Shown piece after piece: positions 49,269 through 56,793 of a stretch of DNA of 64,000 nucleotides. A program made the translations under genes and the position numbers. The notes beneath the pieces were generated by a model, which was not told the DNA's origin, searched no databases, and worked only from the letters and a program-made list of their open reading frames with translations. The DNA comes from Paractinoplanes polyasparticus (lineage in GTDB: Bacteria > Actinomycetota > Actinomycetes > Mycobacteriales > Micromonosporaceae): contig NZ_JAHWFK010000025.1 of assembly GCF_019710575.1 (NCBI RefSeq), forward strand, positions 62,001 through 126,000. Reading direction: 5' to 3'. How positions within the stretch are numbered: the stretch's first letter is position 1; each line of letters opens with the position of its first letter.

Positions 49269-50958
49269 GGGGCCGGCCATCGAGCCGTTGCTGGCTCAGG
49301 TACGCGATGAGTACGGCTCCCGTGTCCGGATCATCTCTGCCGACAAGGTCCGCAGTGGCGGGGTCGGTGGCTTCTTCGCGAAACAGCATTACGAGCTGTC
49401 CGTGGAGGTTCCGGACCCGAACGAGGACAGGAGTGACATGGCACAGCGCACGAAGACGGCCGACAGTGGTCAGCACAGCCTGGAACGGCTCCTGGAACGG
49501 GCCGAGTCGCAGGACCGGATCGACGATCCGGGCCGGGGGACGGCCCGTCCCTTCGGCACGTCCTCGCCACGCTCGGTGACGCCGGCATCGTTCGGCATCT
49601 CCCGGTCGGCCGAGACGCCGGCGCACGCGGCGCCCGAGAACAACTTCGGGGCCGACGAGGGTCGCAGCGCGGCGCTCGGCGACACCGGGGCCGCGTTCGC
49701 CGAGCTGATGGCCGGCCTGGACGCGGGCAACGACCGGTTCGCCTCGCGTCCCAAGCCGGCGCCGCGGGAGGACACCCCGACGGTACGGCCGTTCCGTCCG
49801 GCCGCCGCCGCGGAAACGCCGGTCAACGCCGCTCCGCGGATCCCCACCCCGCCGACGGTGGCGCCCCAGTCGCCCGCGCCGCCGCCGATGACCGCGGCCG
49901 TGCCAATGGCTCCGCCGCCGATGGCCGCTGCGCCGATGGCCGCTGCGCCGATGGCCGCTACGCCGATGGCGCAGCCGCCGATGGCTCCGCCGGCGCCGAT
50001 GGTCGCGACAGCGCCAGTGGTTGCGGCGGCGCCGGTTGTCACGCCGCCGCCGGTGGCGCCGGCCGTTTCCGAGCCGGTCGCCCCGGTCTCGCCCGCGCCC
50101 AGACTGGCCGATCGGATCGGTGGGCTGGCCGCCAGCGAGGTCGAGGTGGACCCGGCGCCGGAGCCGGTCGCCGAGCCGCACGGCTTCCAGCCGTCCGCGT
50201 CCGTGTCGCCGGCCCCGGCCGTACAGCCCGTCGCGTCACCCGAGCCTGCGGTGGCCGACAACGAGCCGGTCATCCGCAACCTCATGTCGGTGGGCATGCC
50301 CGAGTCGATGGCCCGCCAGATCACCGGCAGCGACACGTACGCCGGTGTGCTGAGCGTGCTGGCCGCCCGCCCCGCGGCGGCCGGCGTCCCGGACGGCCCG
50401 GGCGAGATCCTGGTGCTCGCCGGCGACCTCAACCTGGGCGTCACGATCGGTCGCCAACTGCTCGACGAGATCGGGGTGCCGGAGAACCACCTTCTGCTGG
50501 CCGCCCAGTCGACGGCCGGCACCGGGCTGCACTCGTCCCGGCTGATCTCGACCCCGGACGCGGCCGAGCAGCGGGCCGAGAAGCTTCACAGCGCCGAGGA
50601 GCCGTGGGTCGTGGTGCTCGAGGCCCCGGTCGGCGGCACCGATCCGATCTGGATCAACGAGATGTGTGACGCGATCGGGGCCACCGCGGTCTGGGCGGTC
50701 GTCGACGCCACCCGCAAGACCGCCGACACGGCCCGCCACCTGCGGTCGCTGGGCGAGGTCGAGTCGCTGGTGGTGCACGGCGTCGAGCTCACCGCCGACC
50801 CGGCCTCGGTGCTCGGCCTCGACCTGCCGATCCACTCGCTGGACGGCAAGCCGGCCACCCCGCACGCCTGGGCCGCAATGCTCTGCGCGCGGATCGCCAC
50901 CGACGTCATGCCGGTGGCCGCGCCGCCGCGGCGGGTCACCCGCTCGGTCCGGCCGTGA
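49246..50958 (+). CDS. FlhF-like protein with degenerate GTPase core
   Basis: 570 residues. Residues 1-60 match the FlhF B domain (VRDEYGSRVRIISADKVRSGGVGGFFAKQHYEL, read in parts). A long Pro/Ala/Met-rich linker (about 175-335) contains five tandem pentapeptides. Residues 340-560 align with the FlhF N and G domains, but the P-loop GxxGxGKT is replaced by AGDLNLGVTIG (about 391-401) and the DTAGR element by LEAPVGGTD (about 458-466). GTP binding is therefore unlikely. FlhF normally sets flagellar number and place. Position directly after flhA supports the identity. Confidence 0.75.
   Translation: MPTRVLLEGPAIEPLLAQVRDEYGSRVRIISADKVRSGGVGGFFAKQHYELSVEVPDPNEDRSDMAQRTKTADSGQHSLERLLERAESQDRIDDPGRGTARPFGTSSPRSVTPASFGISRSAETPAHAAPENNFGADEGRSAALGDTGAAFAELMAGLDAGNDRFASRPKPAPREDTPTVRPFRPAAAAETPVNAAPRIPTPPTVAPQSPAPPPMTAAVPMAPPPMAAAPMAAAPMAATPMAQPPMAPPAPMVATAPVVAAAPVVTPPPVAPAVSEPVAPVSPAPRLADRIGGLAASEVEVDPAPEPVAEPHGFQPSASVSPAPAVQPVASPEPAVADNEPVIRNLMSVGMPESMARQITGSDTYAGVLSVLAARPAAAGVPDGPGEILVLAGDLNLGVTIGRQLLDEIGVPENHLLLAAQSTAGTGLHSSRLISTPDAAEQRAEKLHSAEEPWVVVLEAPVGGTDPIWINEMCDAIGATAVWAVVDATRKTADTARHLRSLGEVESLVVHGVELTADPASVLGLDLPIHSLDGKPATPHAWAAMLCARIATDVMPVAAPPRRVTRSVRP
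49921..49995 (+). repeat. Five tandem 15-base repeats inside the FlhF-like gene
   Basis: Units beginning ATGGCCGCTGCGCCG, the first two identical and the next three drifting, encode MAAAP, MAAAP, MAATP, MAQPP and MAPPA. Slippage could change the linker length between strains. Confidence 0.8.
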
Positions 50959-51197
50959 TCCGTCCGTCGGTCCTGCTGTTCGCGCTCCTGATGAGCGCGC
51001 CGGCGTTGTATCGCTACGTTCTCGACCAGGTCGACATCACCGAGGTACTGATCCGGTTCGTGATCGCGGTGCCGATCGCCGCTCTGCTGCTGGCAGGGTT
51101 GCGGTTCGTCACGGCGGGTTACGGCCGGCCGGAGGGGAAGCCGGAAGGCACCCCGGTGACGCCGACTTCCATGGACGAGGCCGAGAGGCCGGCCTGA
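50955..51197 (+). CDS. 80-residue small membrane protein closing the plus-strand flagellar run
   Basis: GTG 50955 overlaps the stop of the FlhF-like gene (GTGA). Two hydrophobic segments (about 4-20 and 30-53) and a Pro/Glu-rich hydrophilic tail are visible. It is not FliQ: the length is similar but the FliQ pattern is missing and the tail is wrong. No family recognised. It may work with the FlhF-like protein at the membrane. Confidence 0.6.
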   Translation: MIRPSVLLFALLMSAPALYRYVLDQVDITEVLIRFVIAVPIAALLLAGLRFVTAGYGRPEGKPEGTPVTPTSMDEAERPA

Positions 51198-51210
51198 CGG
51201 GCACAAGTCG

Positions 51211-51244
51211 AAGAGGGGTGATCGCGAAAGCGATCACCCCTCTT
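51211..51244. terminator. Bidirectional terminator between converging flagellar arms
   Basis: A perfect 15-base stem AAGAGGGGTGATCGC/GCGATCACCCCTCTT with a GAAA tetraloop. It serves both the flhA unit and the fliK unit. Confidence 0.85.
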
Positions 51245-51272
51245 GTGTTCGGAGTCTACCGGCGACTCAGGT

Positions 51273-53054
51273 TCAGGCGTGTGTGTCGAGACGGCTCGAG
51301 CCCGGTGCGGCCGGACGGATCGTCGGCGTGTTCGGCTCGGTGGGCGCGGCCGGATCGGCGTCCCGGCGGCCACCACCCGGCAGGCCCCCGCCGGCGAACT
51401 GCTGACGCGCCTGATCCTGCTGGGCGTTGCCCTGCCGCAGGTCGAGCGACGTGTTGCGGAAACCGGCCTCGTCGAGCTGTCGCCGCAGGTCGTCGAGCGC
51501 GTTGCGCAGCGCGTCGTGGCCGGCGTCGGTGCTGCCGGTCAGCTGCACGTTGATGTCGCCGTTGCGGATCTCGGCCACCACCTGCACCGGGCCGAGGTCG
51601 ACCGGGTGCAGATGCACGGTCAGGCGGTGCACACCGTCGGCGTCCAGCTTGAGCGGCACGATCCGCATGGCCAGCTGGGCGGCCGGCGGCGAGAAGGGCT
51701 GCGCGGCCGGAGCCGGAGCCTGAGCGCCGGCCGCGGGTGCGGTTGGCGCGGCTGCCTGCGGTCCGGTCACACCGGCCAGGCCGGCCTGGCCGAGCGCGCT
51801 GGTTGCGGCGCCGTCGGGGGCGACGCCGGGCGCAGCCGACGGGTAGACCGGATTCGCGGTGACGGTGCCCGCCGTGGCGTCGGGCGTCGGCTGGTCGGGC
51901 AGCGGGACCGGCGGGGCCGCGGCAGCGTCGTCCGCCGGCGCCGGGGTGGCGTTCGCGTCGGCCGGGCCGGGCGCGGTCGGCGCCGGAGCGGTCGCGGCAT
52001 CGGCCGGTGGGGCGAGAACCGCGGGCCGGAGACCGGCCACCACCGGATCGCCGGCGCCCGCCGGTGCCGTGAGTGCGGTGGCGGCCGCGGCGGCCGCGGC
52101 CGGTCCGGCGGGAGTCGCAGTGCCGGTCGGGTCGGTGCCGACGGTGTGCCCGGCCGGTGCGGCCGTGCCGGCTCCGCTCTGGGCGAGCTGAGCGGCCAGG
52201 GCCGGCGAGAGCGGCGTGGCCGGCGTGCCGGGCGGCGCCGCGCCGGCGGGGTTCGAACCTCCGGTGGGCGCGGCCTCGACGCCGGTCGGCACACCGGTCG
52301 TGGGGGCGCCTGGCGCGGGCGGTCCGCCGGGCGGAGGTGGTCCGCCGGCGGTGGTTGTGGTGTCGGCGGCGGTGGGCTGAGCGGCCGCCGGCGGGACCGC
52401 CTGGGCCATCGCAGCGGCGGTGGCCGGAGTGGTGGTGGCTTCGGTTCCGGCCGGGGCGGACGTCTCGGCGTCCGTCGATTCCGGGCCGGTCGATCCGGCT
52501 GCGGCCGCGTCGGCATCGGCCTGGACCTCGCGCAGGCCGGTGTGCTCGTCGTGGCCGGGGGTCTCGGTGCCGGCCTGGTCGGTGCGGCGGTTGTCGGCCC
52601 GGTCGGTGCGGGTTCGGTCGGTGTCCGCTCGAGCGGTGTCGGTCCGGGCGGTGTCCGCCCGGGCGGTGGGCTCGCGGTCGTCGGTGCGGCGGCTGCCGGC
52701 CCGGTCGCCGGCCCGGTCGGTGTCGGTCCGGCGCTGCCCGGCCCGGTTGGCGGCCGCGCGGTCGGCCGCCTCCCGCTGCAGGGCGCTGCGCCCGGCGGCG
52801 TCGGCCCGGCGGTCCGCCGCCCGGTCGGCGACGCGCTGGTTCGCGGCCTGGTCGTCGGCCCGGTCGGCGGCACGCTGGTCGGCCGCGCGGTCCGCCGTGC
52901 GCCGGTCGTCGGTCTTCGCCTGGCCCGGCCGGTCGAGCTCGGCCGAGAGCGCGGAGCCGAACTCCTCCGCACCCTCGCCCTTCCTGGAGGGCCGGCGGCC
53001 GGCGTCGGTCACCGGCGCGCGGTCGGCCCCGCTGACGGAATTCGGCATCTTCAT
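51273..53054 (-). CDS. fliK: FliK, hook-length control protein
   Basis: 593 residues. The C-terminal domain (about 465-545) has VHLHPVDLGPVQVVAEIRNGDINVQL (read in parts), the FliK core that contacts FlhB. The rest is low complexity: an Arg/Asp/Ala-rich section (about 45-185) and an Ala/Pro/Thr-rich section (about 200-460), consistent with the disordered ruler. AGGAG precedes ATG 53054. It is last in the minus-strand run. Confidence 0.9.
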   Translation of the reverse strand: MKMPNSVSGADRAPVTDAGRRPSRKGEGAEEFGSALSAELDRPGQAKTDDRRTADRAADQRAADRADDQAANQRVADRAADRRADAAGRSALQREAADRAAANRAGQRRTDTDRAGDRAGSRRTDDREPTARADTARTDTARADTDRTRTDRADNRRTDQAGTETPGHDEHTGLREVQADADAAAAGSTGPESTDAETSAPAGTEATTTPATAAAMAQAVPPAAAQPTAADTTTTAGGPPPPGGPPAPGAPTTGVPTGVEAAPTGGSNPAGAAPPGTPATPLSPALAAQLAQSGAGTAAPAGHTVGTDPTGTATPAGPAAAAAAATALTAPAGAGDPVVAGLRPAVLAPPADAATAPAPTAPGPADANATPAPADDAAAAPPVPLPDQPTPDATAGTVTANPVYPSAAPGVAPDGAATSALGQAGLAGVTGPQAAAPTAPAAGAQAPAPAAQPFSPPAAQLAMRIVPLKLDADGVHRLTVHLHPVDLGPVQVVAEIRNGDINVQLTGSTDAGHDALRNALDDLRRQLDEAGFRNTSLDLRQGNAQQDQARQQFAGGGLPGGGRRDADPAAPTEPNTPTIRPAAPGSSRLDTHA

Positions 53055-53090
53055 GCGGATCTCCTGCTCGCGTTGGGGATCGGATCCCGG

Positions 53091-54098
53091 TCAGCCGCCG
53101 AGCGCGGCCAGGGCCTTCTGGACCTTCGGGACGTACGCCTGGGTCTCCCGGAACGGCGGGATGCCGCCGTACCTGTGCACCGCGCCGCCGCCCGCGTTGT
53201 ACGCGGCCAGCGCCAGCGGCAGGGACTTGAACTCGCGCAGGTTGCGGGCCAGCAGCTTGGCGCCGCCGTTGATCGCCTGCTCGGGGTCGAAGGAGTTCTT
53301 GACGCCCAGGCCGCGGGCGGTGGACGGCATGAGCTGCATGAGGCCCTGCGCGCCGGCCTTGCTGACCGCCTGGGGGTCATATCCGGACTCGACCTTGGCC
53401 ACCGCGGCGAGCAGCTTGGGCGAGACGCCGTAGCGGTTGCCGGCCTTGACGAACAGATCACCGTAGGGAACACCGCTCAGCGAGCCCGTGCCCTGCAGGC
53501 TGGCCGGGCGCATTGCCGCGGCAGCGTTCGACCCGGCCACGGCGGAGTAGTCGGAGACGACACGGCGGATGTGCGTCGGCTTCTCGTACACACTTTGGAT
53601 CTTGACCTGGTCGCCCGGCTTGGGCGCCGCGATCATCTTGTTGTTGCCGAGGTAGATGGCGACGTGGTCGACGGGGGAGTCGAAGGCCAGGATGTCGCCC
53701 GGCTTGGCCTGGGCCAGGTTGGCCACCGGCTCGCCCGCCTTGGCCTGCTGGTGGGACAGCCGCGGCAGCTTGATACCCAGGTCCGAGTACGCGCGCTGGA
53801 CCAGCGACGAGCAGTCGAGGCCCCGGTCGGGGTCGGTGCTGCCGAAGACGTACGGGGTGCCGAGGTACTTCTTGGCCGCGTCGGCCACGTCCTGGCCGGT
53901 AGCCTGACTGTTCAGCCGCATCGCCGTACCGGCCCGGCCGGTGGCGCTGGCCAGCGCCGACGCGAAGGTCGAGCCGCCGGCCGCGGTGGTGCCGGTGGCG
54001 GTGGCGCCGGTCGTGCCCGGGGCCGGGTTGACCGGTGTGAGTCCGAGGTGCCCCTGAAGCTCCTGGATGCGGTTGAGCACCCCGGAAACACCCATCAT
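53091..54098 (-). CDS. NlpC/P60 peptidase-lytic transglycosylase fusion, probable flagellar wall remodeller
   Basis: 335 residues with no signal peptide, so it is probably exported by the flagellar route. The NlpC/P60 domain (about 65-185) has the nucleophile Cys96 (GLDCSSLVQRAY) and His145 (VDHVAIYLG); the third triad position, in MIAAPKPGD, appears to be Ala157. The SLT domain (about 210-335) has catalytic Glu237 (KVESGYDPQAVSKAGAQGLMQLMP, read in parts) and AAYNAG. It sits between fliJ and fliK where other clusters carry FlgJ-type or SltF enzymes. Start ATG 54098 overlaps the fliJ stop. Confidence 0.88.
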   Translation of the reverse strand: MMGVSGVLNRIQELQGHLGLTPVNPAPGTTGATATGTTAAGGSTFASALASATGRAGTAMRLNSQATGQDVADAAKKYLGTPYVFGSTDPDRGLDCSSLVQRAYSDLGIKLPRLSHQQAKAGEPVANLAQAKPGDILAFDSPVDHVAIYLGNNKMIAAPKPGDQVKIQSVYEKPTHIRRVVSDYSAVAGSNAAAAMRPASLQGTGSLSGVPYGDLFVKAGNRYGVSPKLLAAVAKVESGYDPQAVSKAGAQGLMQLMPSTARGLGVKNSFDPEQAINGGAKLLARNLREFKSLPLALAAYNAGGGAVHRYGGIPPFRETQAYVPKVQKALAALGG

Positions 54099-54535
54099 TC
54101 GGCGGCTCCCCGCGCCTCGTTGCGGGCCTTGCTGGTCATCGCGAGCTCGTCCAGGTTGGCCTGGTCCTTGCGCAGGTCGTTGGCGCGCACCATCTCGGCG
54201 TGCCGCTCGGCCATCATCTCGACCGCGCGGCGGCGCTTGGCCGCGTCGGCCAGCACGGCCATCCGGTCGCGCTCGACCTCCTCGGCCTCGGTGACCATCT
54301 TCTGGGCGCTCATCAGCGCGCCGGCCAGCGACTGGCGGGCGACCAGCGAGGCCACCATGGCCCGGGCCGTGGCCTCGGTCGGGGCCTCCGCGCCGACCAG
54401 GTCGAGCTGCTTGCGGCGGACGAGGGCCTGGGCCTCCCGGACGTCCGCGCGGGACTGGATCACGGCGCCCTTGGCCGCATCCTCCTGGGCCTTGCGGGCG
54501 CGAAGCACGGGCGAGAGTCGAAAAAACCGGTTCAA
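54095..54535 (-). CDS. fliJ: FliJ, export chaperone-escort coiled coil
   Basis: 146 residues, almost all helical with heptad repeats. It begins FFRLSPVLRARKAQED, the FliJ pattern, and continues with Glu/Arg-rich helices. FliJ links the FliI ring to FlhA, like the gamma stalk of F-type ATPase. The ATG follows AGGAGGCAG. It has its own FliA-type promoter upstream. Confidence 0.85.
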   Translation of the reverse strand: MNRFFRLSPVLRARKAQEDAAKGAVIQSRADVREAQALVRRKQLDLVGAEAPTEATARAMVASLVARQSLAGALMSAQKMVTEAEEVERDRMAVLADAAKRRRAVEMMAERHAEMVRANDLRKDQANLDELAMTSKARNEARGAAE

Positions 54536-54572
54536 CGTTCTGCCTCCTAGCGCGGCGAGCCTCGTCTACCCG

Positions 54573-54598
54573 GTCGGCCGGACAACCAGATCGCTGAG
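54573..54598 (-). promoter_or_regulatory. FliA-type promoter for the fliJ unit
   Basis: On the minus strand CTCA (54598-54595), 16 bases, GCCGAC (54578-54573). It differs from the others by one base in the -10. fliJ begins 38 bases downstream. Confidence 0.55.
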
Positions 54599-54664
54599 TT
54601 GCTGCACCCGAACAGCAACTGTGTCTAATGGCTCCGCTTCGCTCCGCGGGCGATCGCCTCTTCA

Positions 54665-54741
54665 GCTGGTGAGCGGGCACGCGATTTTCCGCCGTCCGCA
54701 AAACCCGCGGACGTCGAAAAACCGAGTGCCCGCTCACCAGC
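54665..54741 (-). terminator. Long hairpin between fliI and fliJ
   Basis: A perfect 16-base outer stem (54665-54680 with 54726-54741), an inner 7-base stem CGTCCGC/GCGGACG, and A/T-rich internal bulges. It lies 38 bases after the fliI stop and just upstream of the fliJ promoter, so it probably ends the fliI unit. Confidence 0.65.
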
Positions 54742-54779
54742 CGGCGATCGCGGGTAGCTCACCGGCGGGGATCGTGTGG

Positions 54780-56087
54780 CTAGGCCGCGGCTACCAGGGC
54801 GTGTAGTTGGGCCCAGGCTTCTTCGGCGGTTACGCGTTCGTCGAGGCCCTGGCGCAGGAAAGCGTTGACGTGGGGCCAGACGGCGGTGGCCCGGTCGGCG
54901 TCCGGGTTGGTGCCGGCGACGTACGCGCCGATCTCGACCAGCTCGCGCACCTCGCGGTGGGCGGCCATCAGGCGGCGCAGTTCGGTGGCGTCGGATCGCT
55001 GCTGCGGGGTGGTGATCTTGTTGGCGACCCGGGAGATCGAGTCGAGCGCCTGGATGCTCGGGAAGTGGCCGGCCGTGGCCAGCTTGCGGTCGAGCACGAT
55101 GTGGCCGTCGAGGATCGAGCGGGCCGCGTCGGCGATCGGCTCGTTGTGGTCGTCGCCCTCGACCAGCACGGTGTAGAGGCCGGTGATGCTGCCCCGCGCG
55201 CCCGGCCCGGCCCGTTCCAGCAGCGAGGCCAGCATCGCGAAGACCGACGGCGGATAACCCCGGGTGGCCGGCGGCTCGCCGACCGAGAGCCCGACCTCAC
55301 GCTGAGCCATCGCCGCACGTGTGACGCTGTCCATCATCAGCAGCACGTCGGCGCCCTCGTCGCGGTAGTACTCGGCGATCCGGGTGGCGACCGCACCCGC
55401 CCGCAGGCGCACCAGCGGCGGCGTGTCCGAGGTGGCGATCACCACCACGGAGCGCGCCAGCCCCTCCGGGCCCAGGTCGTGCTCGATGAACTCGCGCACC
55501 TCGCGGCCGCGCTCACCGACCAGCGCGACGACGTTCAGCTCGGCCGAGGTGCCCCGGGTGATCATGGACATCAGGGTCGACTTGCCGACGCCGGAGCCGG
55601 CGAAGATGCCGATGCGCTGCCCGCGTCCGCACGGCACGAGCGTGTCCAGCACCCGGACGCCGAGCGGCATCGGCTTGTCGACCAGCTGGCGTTCCATCGC
55701 CGACGGGGGCGCGGCGTCGATGCTGACCAGGTGCCCCTGCAGCGGTGGGCCGCCGTCCATCGGCCGGCCCAGCCCGTCCAGGATGCGTCCCTGCAGGTCG
55801 GGGCCGACCGCGACCCGCAGCGGGCCGCCGGTGCTGACCACCGGGGTGCCCGCGCCCAGTCCGGCGATCGGTCCCAGCGGCAGGCAGGACAGCTTGTCGC
55901 CGTCGATCGCGGCCACCTCGGCGAAGATCGCGTCCGGGCCGTCGCCCATCTGCACCAGGTCGCCGACCCGTGCGTCGACCCCGCTGACCGTCACCCGCAG
56001 GCCGACCGCGCCGGTCACCTTGCCCCGGGTGAGCGGGCGGGCTGCCTCGAGCGCCGCCGACATGCGGTGGCGGAACACGTCCGTCAT
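54780..56087 (-). CDS. fliI: FliI, flagellum-specific ATPase
   Basis: 435 residues. Walker A AGSGVGKST is at 163-171, VALVGERGREVREFIE near 187, Walker B VLLMMDSVTRAAMAQRE near 243 and the LYTVLVEGDDHNEPIADAARSILDGH (read in parts) typical of FliI near 305. It energises export with FliH and FliJ. ATG 56087 follows AAAGGGG. The in-frame sequence upstream is shadow of fliH. Confidence 0.95.
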   Translation of the reverse strand: MTDVFRHRMSAALEAARPLTRGKVTGAVGLRVTVSGVDARVGDLVQMGDGPDAIFAEVAAIDGDKLSCLPLGPIAGLGAGTPVVSTGGPLRVAVGPDLQGRILDGLGRPMDGGPPLQGHLVSIDAAPPSAMERQLVDKPMPLGVRVLDTLVPCGRGQRIGIFAGSGVGKSTLMSMITRGTSAELNVVALVGERGREVREFIEHDLGPEGLARSVVVIATSDTPPLVRLRAGAVATRIAEYYRDEGADVLLMMDSVTRAAMAQREVGLSVGEPPATRGYPPSVFAMLASLLERAGPGARGSITGLYTVLVEGDDHNEPIADAARSILDGHIVLDRKLATAGHFPSIQALDSISRVANKITTPQQRSDATELRRLMAAHREVRELVEIGAYVAGTNPDADRATAVWPHVNAFLRQGLDERVTAEEAWAQLHALVAAA

Positions 56088-56112
56088 ATTGCGCCCCTTT
56101 CGATACAGGCCG

Positions 56113-56793
56113 CTACAGCAGCCGCAGCGCCTCGCGGGCGCGGGCCGTGGCGGCGGCGATGGTGGCGTCCACCGTCGCCATGCCGGTCTCCGCGACTGCG
56201 TCGCCGGGGCGCAGCGCACCGTCCGGGCGCAGGCGCACCCGGCGTCCCTCGTACTCGAAATCCGTCTCGCCGGCCTCGCCGACCAGCGTGTGGTAGTCGT
56301 CCGGGTGCAGGCTGACGACCAGCGAGCCCGCTTCGGGGGTGGCCGCCATGGCCCGGCGCAGCGCGGCCACCGTACGGCCCTGCGGGTCGTCCAGGCTGCG
56401 GCCGACGATCGCTTCGGCCAGCTCGAAGGCGTGGGCCAGCAGCACCTCCTGCAGCTCGGCGAAGGTCGGCATGAGCTGGTTCTCGTGCTCGGTGACGGCC
56501 CGGCCGAGCGCGTTGACGGCCTGCGCCAGCGCGGTCGCCCGGCGCTGTTCGTGGGCCTGCTCGGCCGCGGCCGCCCGGGCCTGCGCGTTCTGTGCCGCGG
56601 CGGCCGCCTCGCGCTGGCCCTGGGCCCAGCCCTCGGCGTAGCCGGCGGTGCGGGCCTGCTGCCGGGCCCGGTCGAGCGAGTCGCCGTCGGTCGGCCGGCC
56701 GGTACGCAGGTCGGTCCCGAATCGGGCGGCCGCAGCCGACTCGGCGACCGTGCCCCGCAACACGGGGCTGGTGCTCTCAGGCGATGAGCTCAT
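56113..56793 (-). CDS. fliH: FliH, flagellar export ATPase regulator
   Basis: 226 residues. A central Ala/Gln/Glu-rich helix with GYAEGWAQGQREAAAAAQ (FliH GxxxG-type segment, about 52-70) and a C-terminal globular domain with VSLHPDDYHTLV near 160. It binds FliI and the C-ring. I choose ATG 56793 with GAGG upstream; GTG 56805 is also in frame. It overlaps fliG by 17 bases. Confidence 0.82.
   Translation of the reverse strand: MSSSPESTSPVLRGTVAESAAAARFGTDLRTGRPTDGDSLDRARQQARTAGYAEGWAQGQREAAAAAQNAQARAAAAEQAHEQRRATALAQAVNALGRAVTEHENQLMPTFAELQEVLLAHAFELAEAIVGRSLDDPQGRTVAALRRAMAATPEAGSLVVSLHPDDYHTLVGEAGETDFEYEGRRVRLRPDGALRPGDAVAETGMATVDATIAAATARAREALRLL

Noticed and set aside
49921-49995. CRISPR-like tandem repeats
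   Set aside because: Units are contiguous without spacers, drift in sequence, and are translated as part of the FlhF-like linker.
50955-51197. This small membrane protein as the missing FliQ
   Set aside because: The span placement and hydrophilic Pro/Glu-rich tail do not fit FliQ, and it lies after flhF rather than with fliP and fliR.
51243-54806. A 1187-codon open frame on the plus strand
   Set aside because: It lies antisense to fliK, the NlpC/P60-SLT gene and fliJ, is Arg/Gly/Val-rich low complexity, and has no domain. It is a GC-bias shadow.
54807-56315. A 502-codon open frame on the plus strand
   Set aside because: Antisense to fliI, with Asp/Arg/His-rich shadow composition.
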